Source: Pseudomonadota bacterium (GTDB taxonomy: Bacteria; Myxococcota; Myxococcia; Myxococcales; Myxococcaceae). From it: 28,650 nucleotides of DNA. The DNA lies in the NCBI GenBank assembly GCA_023424585.1, contig JAFADT010000600.1, positions 1-28,650 on the forward strand, given 5' to 3'. The position numbers were made by a program, and so were the translations under genes. The notes beneath the pieces are model-generated. The model ran no database searches. It saw only the letters and a program-made list of their open reading frames with translations, and was not told the DNA's origin. This document shows, one piece after another, positions 15,246 to 22,876 of the stretch; position 1 is the first letter of the stretch, and every line of letters starts with the position of its first letter.

Positions 15246-15992
15246 TCAGCGCGGCAGCTTCAGGTTGAAGTTGAACGTGTACTGCACTTCGACCGGCCTG
15301 CCCTGGAACGTGACCGGCTTGTAGCGTGAGGCGGTGAGCACGTCCATCACGGCCTGCTCCATGTGAGGGAGCGGCTTGATGACCCGGCAGCGCTCGACCT
15401 TTCCCTCGGTCGTGATCACGCACTTCACGATCATCAGACCCTGCACGCGCGCCTCGAGGGCCTCGCGCGTATAGGTCACGTCGGGACCCGCGACCTTCTC
15501 AGGACGCGTCATGCCCTGGCCGAACGCCAGCACGTCCGTGCCCGTTCCACCCAGCTGGCCGCCCACCACGCCACCGATCACGCCGCCCACCACGCCACCC
15601 ACCACACCGCCCGCGACGCCACCCTCCACGCCGCCTTCAACCTCGGCCTCGCTCGCCTCCTCCTGCTCGGGCTCGGGCGCGGACTCCGTCTCCTGAGGCT
15701 TCTCCTTCGGGATCTCCTTCGGCTGCACGATCACGTCCTTGGGCTTCTTGGGCGTGACCTTCTTCTCCGTCTTCGGCTTCGACGCGGGCGGAGGAGGCGG
15801 AGGAGGGGGCGGCGGCGGCGCCATCGTGGCCTTCAGCGTGACCTCGACCTCCTTCTCCTCCACGGGAGGCGGGCGCGTGGAGAGATAGGCCACAAGACCC
15901 AGCAGGCCGACGTGGAGCAGCGTGGAGACACCGGCACCCACGCCGAAGCGCGACCTGGGTCCTTGCCCGCGGTCAAGGACTGAATCGAACAT
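15246..15992 (-). CDS. tonB: Energy transducer TonB with Gly-Val repeat linker
   Basis: A 248-aa periplasm-spanning transducer. A single membrane anchor (about 21-38) follows a short cytoplasmic N-terminus. Then come 11 consecutive prolines (59-69), a Lys/Pro/Glu-rich segment (71-120), and an unusual run of Gly-Gly-Val-x repeats (about 120-149). The TonB C-terminal domain (about 165-248) contains 'ARVQGLMIVKCVITTEGKVERC' and 'ASRYKPVTFQGRPVEVQYTF', the strands that contact a transporter's TonB box. The first gene of the operon, it is read away from the Oar-like gene. AGAGGAG stands about 9 bases before the start. The C-terminal domain carries two cysteines, about 10 residues apart. Confidence 0.93.
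   Translation of the reverse strand: MFDSVLDRGQGPRSRFGVGAGVSTLLHVGLLGLVAYLSTRPPPVEEKEVEVTLKATMAPPPPPPPPPPPASKPKTEKKVTPKKPKDVIVQPKEIPKEKPQETESAPEPEQEEASEAEVEGGVEGGVAGGVVGGVVGGVIGGVVGGQLGGTGTDVLAFGQGMTRPEKVAGPDVTYTREALEARVQGLMIVKCVITTEGKVERCRVIKPLPHMEQAVMDVLTASRYKPVTFQGRPVEVQYTFNFNLKLPR
15546..15635 (-). repeat. 12-bp coding repeats for the TonB Gly-Val linker
   Basis: About seven degenerate 12-base units, each coding Gly-Gly-Val-x with x = Glu, Ala, Val or Ile, occupy residues 120-149 of TonB. The DNA reads as repeated variants of ACGCCACCCACC on the plus strand. Their copy number could change by slippage without breaking the frame. Confidence 0.8.
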
Positions 15993-16055
15993 GCACGTAA
16001 CTCCTCTTCACCAGTGGACTACCCGTCCCCGCCATGCCCGGATTGAAGGGCGGCC

Positions 16056-16083
16056 ACCATACAGAAAAGGGCTCCGGGTTCAA
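16056..16083 (-). promoter_or_regulatory. Candidate promoter of the tonB operon
   Basis: On the minus strand TTGAAC (plus 16078-16083) is followed after 16 bases by TATGGT (plus 16056-16061). Each hexamer matches the sigma-70 consensus at 4 of 6 positions. It lies about 65 bases before the tonB start. No Fur-box-like palindrome is visible nearby. Confidence 0.4.
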
Positions 16084-16151
16084 GCAACCGTGTCTGGCGG
16101 CACTGCCGTGATCGCGCAATGCCCCACTGGTCACTAAAAAGCAACGGTCTA

Positions 16152-16179
16152 TTGACAACTGCTTGACCTCGGCTATTTT
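16152..16179 (+). promoter_or_regulatory. Promoter of the Oar-like transporter gene
   Basis: A perfect TTGACA (16152-16157) and TATTTT (16174-16179) are separated by 16 bases. Transcription would start near 16186, giving a leader of about 37 bases before ATG 16223, with GGAGG at 16210-16214. The local A/T content is higher than in the surrounding genes. Confidence 0.65.
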
Positions 16180-16222
16180 CCCGAGTCATTTTCGGTTGCA
16201 GCCCACCTTGGAGGGGTTTGGT

Positions 16223-19200
16223 ATGCAAGTGAAACAAGTACTCCGGGAAACCGGAGTCGTCCTTGCTGCGGGTCTGTTGTACGGATCCGCGGCTTTCGCG
16301 CAGTCCAGCGTCATCATCGGCACTGTCATCAATACCGAGGACAAGAAGCCGGCAGCGGATGTCGTTGTGACCGCCACCTCGCCCAACCTGCAGGGCGAGC
16401 AGACCGTGGTTACCGACGCACAGGGTAACTACCGTATTCCCCAGCTTCCACCGGGCACGTATACCCTGCGGTTCGAGAAGGAGTCGTTCCAGCCTTTCGC
16501 CCGCTCCGAAATCCAGCTGCTCCTCAACCGCACCATCCGCGTGAACGTGGAGCTGCTGCCTGAGGGCCTCTCGTCGACGGAAATCGTCATCGGCCAGGCG
16601 CCGACGATCGACGTCGGTTCGACGAACCAGGGCGTCAACGTCGATCAGGAGTTCATCAAGCGCATCGCGGTGGCTCGTCCCGTGGGCAAGGGTGGCGCGA
16701 CGCGCTCCTTCGAGTCCCTGGCCGAGCTCGCCCCTGGCGCGCAGTCCGACTCGTACGGCGTGTCCATCAACGGCACGACCTCGCCTGAGAACGGCTACGT
16801 GGTGGATGGTCTGTCCACGAACGACCCGGCCTTCGGCGTGAACGCCAGCCCGCTGAGCATCGAGTTCGTGCAGGACGTGAACATCATCACCGGCGGCTAC
16901 ATGCCGGAGTTCGGTCGCTCCACGGGCGGTGTGATCAACGCGGTGACCCGGTCCGGCTCCAACGAGTTCCACGGCTCCGTGTTCGCCAACTGGACCCCGG
17001 GCGCTCTGGAAGGCAACCGCAAGCTGGTCATCGAGGACGGCAGCACGATCACCGGCCTGAACGCCCTGAGCAACCTGGGCGACTTCGGCGCGACCCTCGG
17101 TGGTCCCATCCTCAAGGACAAGCTCTGGTTCTTCGCTGGCTTCGCGCCGTCGTTCCAGCGTTACGAGCACACCCGCGCGCTCAACGCCTTCGTCCTGAAC
17201 GAGGAAGGCGATGTGGCGACGGACGCGAACGGCTTCAGCGTCGTCCAGCAGATCCCGGGTTCCGAGCGGAAGTACTTCGCGGACTCCCGCACGATCCAGT
17301 TCATGGGCAAGCTGACCTACCTCATCAACCAGGACCACAACGTGTCGTTTGCCCTGAACGGCACGCCCACGGTCTCGGGTGGTCTGGGCAAGCTGCAGAT
17401 CAACCCAAGGACGGGGGGGCTGCCGGCCGCGCAGAACACGCGTCCCGAGGACATCGGCAACACCGAGAACCGCGCGAACACCACGGCGCTCGCCCTCAAG
17501 TACGCCGGCGCGTTCATGGACAAGAAGATCCTGGTCGACGCCAACCTCGGCTGGTTCCACCAGACGGCCTCCACGCCTCCGGCGGACGGCAGCGCCATCG
17601 GCTCGACGGACGGCCTGGCCGGCTACGCGCTCGCCCGGTACTCGTACACGCGCCCCCTGACGCGGTTCGAGAACGTGCCGAACGCGGATGAGTACTGCGG
17701 CCTGACGGACGCGGAGCGGGCCGTGCGCTGCCCCGTGACCAACTACTTCGTCGGTGGTCCTGGCTTCATGTCCGAGGCCACGCTGGACCGCTACCAGATC
17801 AACGCGAAGGCCACCTATCTGCTGAACGCCCTGGGGACGCACGTCTTCAAGGCGGGCGTGGACACGGAGTTCCTGTCCTACGACCAGAAGAAGGCCTACT
17901 CCGGTAGCGTCTTCCTGCAGGAGGCCCGCACCTCGTACAACGGCGCGACCATCCCGATCTGGTCGGACAGCCGCCGCTACGGCTACCAGACGGCCCCGGA
18001 CACCCCGGTGTTCGAGACCCTGCAGCAGTCTTCTACGAGCGGCACCACCATCGGAGGCTTCCTCCAGGACAGCTGGTCCATCGCCAACCGCGTCACCCTC
18101 AACCTGGGCGTCCGGTACGACGTGCAGTCCATGTACGGCGGCGATGGCAACCTGGCCCTGAAGCTCGGCAACCAGTGGTCGCCCCGCATCGGCGCCGTGG
18201 TGGATCCGTTCGCCAACGGCCGCGCGAAGCTGTTCGTGAACTTCGCCCGGTACTACGAGCAGGTTCCCCTCAACATGATGGACCGCGCCTTCCCTGGTGA
18301 GCGCCGCTTCAGCGCGCGTCGCTTCTTCTCGGAGCCGGGCGCTGGCTCGGCCGGTTGCGATCCGTCCACTCTTGAGGGTCAGCGCGGCAACTGCGCGTCG
18401 GACCAGTTCATCGTCCCGCGCGCGGAGAACACCCCCAACGCGAACCAGCTCTACAGCGGCGGTCTGGTGCAGAATGAGCCGGTCGATCCGGACATCGAGC
18501 CTCAGTCCTCCGACGAGTTCGTGGTCGGTGGTGAGTACGAGCTCTTGGCGAACACGCGCTTGGGCGCGACGTACACGCACCGGGACATGAACAAGGTCAT
18601 CGAGGACATGAGCCGCGATGATGGTAACACGTACTTCCTCGGTAACCCCGGCAGCGGCTTCGCCAAGGAGTTCCCGACCCCGGTGCGTGACTACGACGCG
18701 GTCACCGTCTACCTGAACCGCACGTTCTCGGATGGCTGGCTGGCGCAGGCGAGCTACACGTGGTCCCGCCTGTACGGCAACTACCCCGGTCTGTTCCGCC
18801 CGGAGAACAACCAGCTCGACCCGAACATCCTCGCGGACTTCGACCTGGTGGCCCTCCTGAACAACCGCACGGGTCTGCTGCCCTTTGACCGCACGCACGC
18901 CATCAAGGTCTTCGGCGCCAAGGAGTTCAACATCTCCAACGCGTTGTCGGCGAGCATCGGTCTGTCCTACCGCGGCAACTCTGGTACGCCCATCAGCTAC
19001 CTCGGCGCGTACCCGGGTTACGGCCAGGATGAGACGTTCATCCTGCCGCGCGGCACCGGCGGTCGCACCCCGTGGATCAACAGCGTCGACTCCAACGTGG
19101 GCGTGAACTACCGCGTGAGCAAGGACAGCGTGGTGTCCTTCACCCTGGACGTGTTCAACCTCTTCAACTTCCAGGGCGTGGACAGCGTCGACGAGTCCTA

Positions 19201-19399
19201 CACGTTCGCCGAGGTCCTCCCGCTCTACGATCCTGCGACCAAGACTGCCGGCACCCCGGCGGATCTCGGCAGCATCCCGGTCGCCGGGGGAGAGCCGGGG
19301 GAGGTTCTGTCCCAGGACGACGTGAACAAGAACTTCAAGAACCCGGATCGTTACCAGGCCCCGCGGCAGATCCGCTTCGGTGTCCGGTACACGTTCTAA
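16223..19399 (+). CDS. oar: Oar-like TonB-dependent outer-membrane transporter
   Basis: A 1058-aa outer-membrane protein. The signal peptide ends AFA-Q at 26/27. Residues about 30-112 form a carboxypeptidase-regulatory-like beta-sandwich ('GTVINTEDKKPAADVVVTAT', 'DAQGNYRIPQLPPGTYTLRF'). A plug (about 125-250) ends 'GGVINAVTRSGSNEFHG'. The rest is a large beta-barrel closing with 'IRFGVRYTF', the terminal-Phe insertion signal. This architecture and length match Oar of Myxococcus xanthus (1061 residues), known to be required for development and for secretion of the PopC protease. Here it faces its own tonB-exbB-exbD-exbD operon and is followed 30 bases later by a lipoprotein gene. ATG 16223 is set by GGAGGGG 8 bases upstream and by the signal peptide. 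Other Oar-type paralogues exist in these genomes, so true orthology needs synteny. Confidence 0.88.
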   Translation: MQVKQVLRETGVVLAAGLLYGSAAFAQSSVIIGTVINTEDKKPAADVVVTATSPNLQGEQTVVTDAQGNYRIPQLPPGTYTLRFEKESFQPFARSEIQLLLNRTIRVNVELLPEGLSSTEIVIGQAPTIDVGSTNQGVNVDQEFIKRIAVARPVGKGGATRSFESLAELAPGAQSDSYGVSINGTTSPENGYVVDGLSTNDPAFGVNASPLSIEFVQDVNIITGGYMPEFGRSTGGVINAVTRSGSNEFHGSVFANWTPGALEGNRKLVIEDGSTITGLNALSNLGDFGATLGGPILKDKLWFFAGFAPSFQRYEHTRALNAFVLNEEGDVATDANGFSVVQQIPGSERKYFADSRTIQFMGKLTYLINQDHNVSFALNGTPTVSGGLGKLQINPRTGGLPAAQNTRPEDIGNTENRANTTALALKYAGAFMDKKILVDANLGWFHQTASTPPADGSAIGSTDGLAGYALARYSYTRPLTRFENVPNADEYCGLTDAERAVRCPVTNYFVGGPGFMSEATLDRYQINAKATYLLNALGTHVFKAGVDTEFLSYDQKKAYSGSVFLQEARTSYNGATIPIWSDSRRYGYQTAPDTPVFETLQQSSTSGTTIGGFLQDSWSIANRVTLNLGVRYDVQSMYGGDGNLALKLGNQWSPRIGAVVDPFANGRAKLFVNFARYYEQVPLNMMDRAFPGERRFSARRFFSEPGAGSAGCDPSTLEGQRGNCASDQFIVPRAENTPNANQLYSGGLVQNEPVDPDIEPQSSDEFVVGGEYELLANTRLGATYTHRDMNKVIEDMSRDDGNTYFLGNPGSGFAKEFPTPVRDYDAVTVYLNRTFSDGWLAQASYTWSRLYGNYPGLFRPENNQLDPNILADFDLVALLNNRTGLLPFDRTHAIKVFGAKEFNISNALSASIGLSYRGNSGTPISYLGAYPGYGQDETFILPRGTGGRTPWINSVDSNVGVNYRVSKDSVVSFTLDVFNLFNFQGVDSVDESYTFAEVLPLYDPATKTAGTPADLGSIPVAGGEPGEVLSQDDVNKNFKNPDRYQAPRQIRFGVRYTF

Positions 19400-19429
19400 T
19401 CACCTGACCACGTGAGGAAGATCAGCAAC

Positions 19430-20146
19430 ATGCGCAAGAGCATTCTTTCAACGGTGGCGGTGCTGGGGCTCGCTGGTGCGCTGTCCGCCTGCGACTCCGA
19501 ACAGCCGGATCCCGGGTGCATCGTCCAGGACGCTTCGTTCGCGAACTGGTGGGCGAAGTTCGACCCGGTGGATGAGCCGCAGGGCACCTGTGAGGGCTTC
19601 GAGCCGCTGGTGGGTGATCAGTTCGGTGTCTGGAAGTTCGCGGACCCGGTGGCGAACACATCCATCCTGGTCCTCCGGCCGCTGAGCCTGGCCGCCCTGG
19701 GCAAGTTCGACACGGACAACACGCCTGCCGGGTTCGACAAGCTCCAGGCGACCGGCAACCTGACCATCGATAAGGACCCGGAGGAGTTCTGCACTGCGGA
19801 TGGGTTCTCGGTGGCGGGGGTTGAGGCGACGGAGGGGGACTTCGCGGCGGAGCCCCAGTCCATCTCGTATCAGTTCGGCAAGGTGCGGGTGTACTCGAGC
19901 CCGAGCGCTCCTGGCACACAGATGACCGGCGAGCTGACCTACTCGGTCAACGGATGCACCGCGCACTACGTGATGCGTGCGATCTGGCCGGCGACGTGGT
20001 GCGACCCCTCGTTGGATCCGAACGTCGAGGAGAACTTCCCCTCGACGTGCGGCGAGGGCTCCGGCCTCAACCCGGACTTCGCCGTGACGTGCGACCCCGA
20101 GGTGGGTTGGTGCGTCCCGTCGAACAAGATCCCGTCGTTCAAGTAG
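19430..20146 (+). CDS. Cys-rich lipoprotein encoded behind the Oar-like gene
   Basis: A 238-aa lipoprotein of unrecognised family. The signal is 'SILSTVAVLGLAGALSAC' with lipobox LSAC (Cys21). Residue 22 is Asp; in E. coli Asp at this position retains lipoproteins in the inner membrane, but that rule is not established for myxobacteria. The mature part has eight further cysteines (30, 54, 121, 176, 191, 207, 221, 228), enough for four disulfides, and no internal repeats or catalytic motif that I can see. ATG 19430 is preferred to an in-frame GTG at 19412 because GAGGAAG precedes it and the signal peptide then has normal length. The gap to oar is 30 bases and a strong hairpin follows, so it is almost certainly cotranscribed with oar and may assist it. 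Confidence 0.85.
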   Translation: MRKSILSTVAVLGLAGALSACDSEQPDPGCIVQDASFANWWAKFDPVDEPQGTCEGFEPLVGDQFGVWKFADPVANTSILVLRPLSLAALGKFDTDNTPAGFDKLQATGNLTIDKDPEEFCTADGFSVAGVEATEGDFAAEPQSISYQFGKVRVYSSPSAPGTQMTGELTYSVNGCTAHYVMRAIWPATWCDPSLDPNVEENFPSTCGEGSGLNPDFAVTCDPEVGWCVPSNKIPSFK

Positions 20147-20174
20147 TCGGCACTGCCCGACCTTGAAGGCCAAC

Positions 20175-20223
20175 GCGGCCCCGGCAGCCCCTCCCCCACG
20201 CGGGAGTGGCGGTCCGGGGCCGC
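20175..20223 (+). terminator. Long-stem terminator after the oar-lipoprotein unit
   Basis: GCGGCCCCGG (20175-20184) pairs perfectly with CCGGGGCCGC (20214-20223). The 29-base loop can form an inner hairpin CTCCC/GGGAG (20191-20195 and 20202-20206). GCTGTTGTT follows, a broken T-run. It is likely the end of the oar transcript. Confidence 0.65.
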
Positions 20224-20261
20224 GCTGTTGTTAGGTGTCTGGAATCCACGTCGGGAGGACC

Positions 20262-21806
20262 ATGGAGGGCCGTTACGAACTCATCGAGCACGTCTGCTCA
20301 CTGCTGGCGGATGAAGCGGGGACGCTTCGCAAGGAGGCACCCTACCGGGTCGCGCTCTGCTACCCGAGCCCCTACCACGTGGGCATGAGCTCGCTGGGCT
20401 ACCAGGCCATCTACCGGGAGGTGCATGCGCACGCGGGCGCGACCGCGGAGCGTGTCTTCCTCCCCGATGATGTCGAGACATACAAGAGAACACGGACTCC
20501 GCTGTTTACGTGGGAATCGCAGTCATCCGTGTCTGGCTTTGAAATGCTTGCCTTTTCAGTTGCCTATGAATTGGAGCTTTCAGGCTTGTTCACGATGTTG
20601 GATTTGTCTGGGTTGCCAGTTCTTTCCGCTGAAAGGGATGCAAGGCATCCGCTGGTGGTGGCTGGCGGGCCGCTGACGTTCTCCAACCCGGATCCGCTGG
20701 AGCCCTTCGTGGACGTGCTCGTCCAGGGGGAGGCGGAGGATTTGATCCACGTGCTGCTGGACGCCGCCGCCTCCCTGGAGCGTGAGGCGCTGCTGGAGCA
20801 CCTGGCGAAGATCCCCGGCTTCCGGGTCCCCGGACGGGGGGGCATGCGCTACCACGTGGCGAAGGCGACGGACGCCCGGCTGCCGGCGCGCACGCAGATC
20901 ATCACGCCGCACACGGAGCTGCGCTCGATGTTCCTCATCGAGCCGGAGCGGGGCTGTTCCCGGGGCTGCCACTACTGCGTCATGCGCCGGACCACGAACG
21001 GGGGCATGCGGACGGTGCCTCCGGAGCGGGTCCTGTCCCTCATCCCGGAGCATGCGAAGCGCGTGGGGCTGGTGGGCGCGGCGGTGACGGACCACCCGCG
21101 CATCGTGGAGCTGCTGCGGACCATCGTGGACTCCGGACGCGAGGTGGGGGTGTCCTCGCTGCGCGCGGACCGGCTCACGCAGGAACTGGTGGATCAGCTC
21201 CGGCGGGGTGGGGCGACGAACCTCACGGTGGCCGCGGACGGGGCGTCCCAGAAGATGCGGGACCTGGTGGACCGCAAGCACTCCGAGGAACAGATTGTCC
21301 GCGCCGCGCGGTTCGCCCGCACCGCGGGCATGAAGCAGCTCAAGGTCTACAACGTGGTGGGCCTGCCGCATGAAGAGGACGCGGACATCGACGAGCTGAT
21401 CCGCTTCACCACGGAGCTGTCGCGCATCCTGCCGGTGGCGCTGGGGGTCGCGCCCTTCGTGGCCAAGCGCAACACGCCGCTGGACGGTGCCCCCTTCGCG
21501 GGGCTGCGCGAGGTGGAGAACAAGCTGGAGCGGCTGCGCAAGGGGCTGCGCGGGAGGGCGGAGGTGCGGCCCACCTCCGCGCGCTGGGCCTGGGTGGAGT
21601 ACATGCTGGCCCAGTGCGGTCCGGAGGCGGGGCTCGCGGCCATGGATGCGTGGCGCGCGGGGGGCAGCTTCGCCGCGTGGAAGCGGGCCTTCCAGGAGCG
21701 CGGGTGTGAGCCGTACATGGCCCGGCGGGTGGAGGACGGGCGGCGCCAGCCCACGGTGTGGCCCGTCGTGCCGGGCCGGCCGCCGTCCCAGCCGTCCGCC
21801 GCCTGA
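20262..21806 (+). CDS. B12-binding-like radical SAM protein
   Basis: A 514-residue radical S-adenosylmethionine enzyme of unknown substrate. The N-terminal region (about 20-200) has the form of a cobalamin-binding-type Rossmann domain ('VALCYPSPYHVGMSSLGYQAIYREV', later 'PLVVAGGPLTFSNPDPLEPFVD', 'GEAED'). The cluster-binding motif C232-x3-C236-x2-C239 (CSRGCHYC) opens the radical SAM barrel, which runs to about 420 with 'SSLRADRLTQELVDQLRRGG' and 'VYNVVGLPHEEDADI'. I see no DxHxxG cobalamin motif, so B12 may not be bound. It resembles the uncharacterised radical SAM proteins often found fused or next to TIGR03936-type proteins. ATG 20262 follows GGGAGG at 5 bases. An internal stretch has strikingly different codon use (separate entry). 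Confidence 0.88.
   Translation: MEGRYELIEHVCSLLADEAGTLRKEAPYRVALCYPSPYHVGMSSLGYQAIYREVHAHAGATAERVFLPDDVETYKRTRTPLFTWESQSSVSGFEMLAFSVAYELELSGLFTMLDLSGLPVLSAERDARHPLVVAGGPLTFSNPDPLEPFVDVLVQGEAEDLIHVLLDAAASLEREALLEHLAKIPGFRVPGRGGMRYHVAKATDARLPARTQIITPHTELRSMFLIEPERGCSRGCHYCVMRRTTNGGMRTVPPERVLSLIPEHAKRVGLVGAAVTDHPRIVELLRTIVDSGREVGVSSLRADRLTQELVDQLRRGGATNLTVAADGASQKMRDLVDRKHSEEQIVRAARFARTAGMKQLKVYNVVGLPHEEDADIDELIRFTTELSRILPVALGVAPFVAKRNTPLDGAPFAGLREVENKLERLRKGLRGRAEVRPTSARWAWVEYMLAQCGPEAGLAAMDAWRAGGSFAAWKRAFQERGCEPYMARRVEDGRRQPTVWPVVPGRPPSQPSAA
20465..20650 (+). other. Low-GC3 patch inside the radical SAM gene
   Basis: Over about 59 codons from the GAG-ACA-TAC triplets at 20474 onward, 28 codons end in A or T. 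Bases 20521-20640 hold 56 G+C of 120 (47%). The rest of the gene and window strongly favour G or C at third positions. The reading frame and the expected conserved residues are unbroken. Confidence 0.85.
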
Positions 21807-21904
21807 CGGGGCCCGCAAAGGCCGTATTCGCCGGGCTCCGCTTTCGCTAGAAGGCGGCCAGCGGGGCCGATGGCCGGCACTCGCATGGCCTCGGAGAGCA
21901 TCTG

Positions 21905-22849
21905 GTGAGCACGCAGCGCGTGGAAAAGTCGTGGCAGAAGACGGGCCTCAAGGACTACTCGACGGAGGCCCTGCTGGGCACGCTGGGGCACTACGGCGTT
22001 CCCGTGGGCGAAGAGGACTATCGCAAGCTGGCGGAGTCCGCCTATCCGCTCGGCATCGCCCAGCAGTGGGCGGCGAAGTGGAAGGGCACGGGCCCCTTCA
22101 AGGACTACGTCGTGGCCGCGGCCGTGGAGCTGTGGCGCCGGTGGATGCCGGACCGCGTGTCCCCGCAGGAGTTCACCACGTCCCTGGCGACGCTGATGCA
22201 GGTGCTCGTGCACAAGCTCAACGGCGCGAAGGAGGCCCCGGTGGCCTCCTCCTTCGAGCACCTCAAGGCGCTGCGCTCGAAGCTGACGGTGGATGACAAG
22301 GGCGCGCTGCCCGCGCCGTTCCTCCAGGAGGCGCTGGCGCCCTTCTCGGAGAAGGACGCGGAGCTGTTCGACAGCCTGGCGGAGTCGCTGGCGGCGCAGG
22401 GGCACCTGGAGGACGCCACGGCGTTCGCCGAGGTGGAGGAGTTCCTGCTGCCCGACCGGCGCGGCATCTCCCAGGCGGTGGTGCGCGCCGCGAAGGGCGA
22501 GCGCGAGCCCGCCATCCAGGACCTCAAGAACCTCATCCACGATACGGCGCGCGCGCCCATCTCGCGCCTGCTGGCGGTGGACGGCCTCATCCACCTGCAG
22601 GCCTGGATTGACGCGAACGTCGAGGGCCGCGGCCTGCTGGCGGAGGCGGAGAAGGCCAACGACATCCACCTGGCGCTGGACCTGGTGCCCCGCCTGGAGC
22701 ACGTCTTCAAGCAGCAGAACGACCGCGCTGCGCTCCTGGAGCTGATGGGCACGCAGGAGCGGCTGGAGGCCCTGCACGACAAGATGCACCCGGGCCACCG
22801 CGCGCACCGGCACCAGCACGCGCAGCCCCAGCCGCGCCGCCGTCGTTAG
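21905..22849 (+). CDS. Hypothetical helical protein with His/Arg-rich tail
   Basis: A 314-residue soluble protein of no family I recognise, with no signal peptide or membrane segment. It starts at GTG 21905, preceded by CGGAGAG. The sequence is predominantly alpha-helical with a regular heptad-like pattern of Leu/Ala and charged residues ('FLQEALAPFSEKDAELFDSL', 'EALHDKMHPGHRAHRHQHAQ'), suggesting a repeat-helical scaffold; clear repeats are not visible by eye. The last 25 or so residues are rich in His, Gln and Arg and end RRRR, a possible metal- or nucleic-acid-binding tail. It stands alone on the plus strand after the radical SAM gene (98 bases apart) and converges on the next gene. Confidence 0.75.
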   Translation: MSTQRVEKSWQKTGLKDYSTEALLGTLGHYGVPVGEEDYRKLAESAYPLGIAQQWAAKWKGTGPFKDYVVAAAVELWRRWMPDRVSPQEFTTSLATLMQVLVHKLNGAKEAPVASSFEHLKALRSKLTVDDKGALPAPFLQEALAPFSEKDAELFDSLAESLAAQGHLEDATAFAEVEEFLLPDRRGISQAVVRAAKGEREPAIQDLKNLIHDTARAPISRLLAVDGLIHLQAWIDANVEGRGLLAEAEKANDIHLALDLVPRLEHVFKQQNDRAALLELMGTQERLEALHDKMHPGHRAHRHQHAQPQPRRRR

Positions 22850-22857
22850 GCCGCAAG

Positions 22858-22876
22858 CGGGGGCCTCAGGTCCCCG
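22858..22876. terminator. Hairpin at a convergent gene junction
   Basis: CGGGGGCC-TCA-GGTCCCCG is an 8-bp stem (one G-T pair as read on plus) with a 3-base loop. It sits between the stop of the helical protein gene (22849) and, on the other strand, over the stop of the next gene (22866-22868). There is no T-run. Confidence 0.3.

Noticed and set aside
15546..15635. Possible CRISPR-like or non-coding repeat array
   Set aside because: The 12-base periodicity is in frame and encodes the Gly-Val linker of TonB; there are no spacers.
15993..16222. Fur box controlling tonB and oar
   Set aside because: No GATAAT-type 19-bp palindrome is seen in the intergenic region.
17413..17419. G7 tract in oar as a phase-variation site
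   Set aside because: Tracts of seven G also occur in cinA (5884-5890) and the radical SAM gene (20836-20842), so this is background for such GC content, and seven bases is short for slippage.
16019..18898. Very long open frame antisense to the oar gene
   Set aside because: It mirrors the GC-rich third positions of oar on the other strand and translates to an Arg/Val/Gly/Ala-rich sequence with no recognisable domain. Such shadow frames are expected at this GC content.
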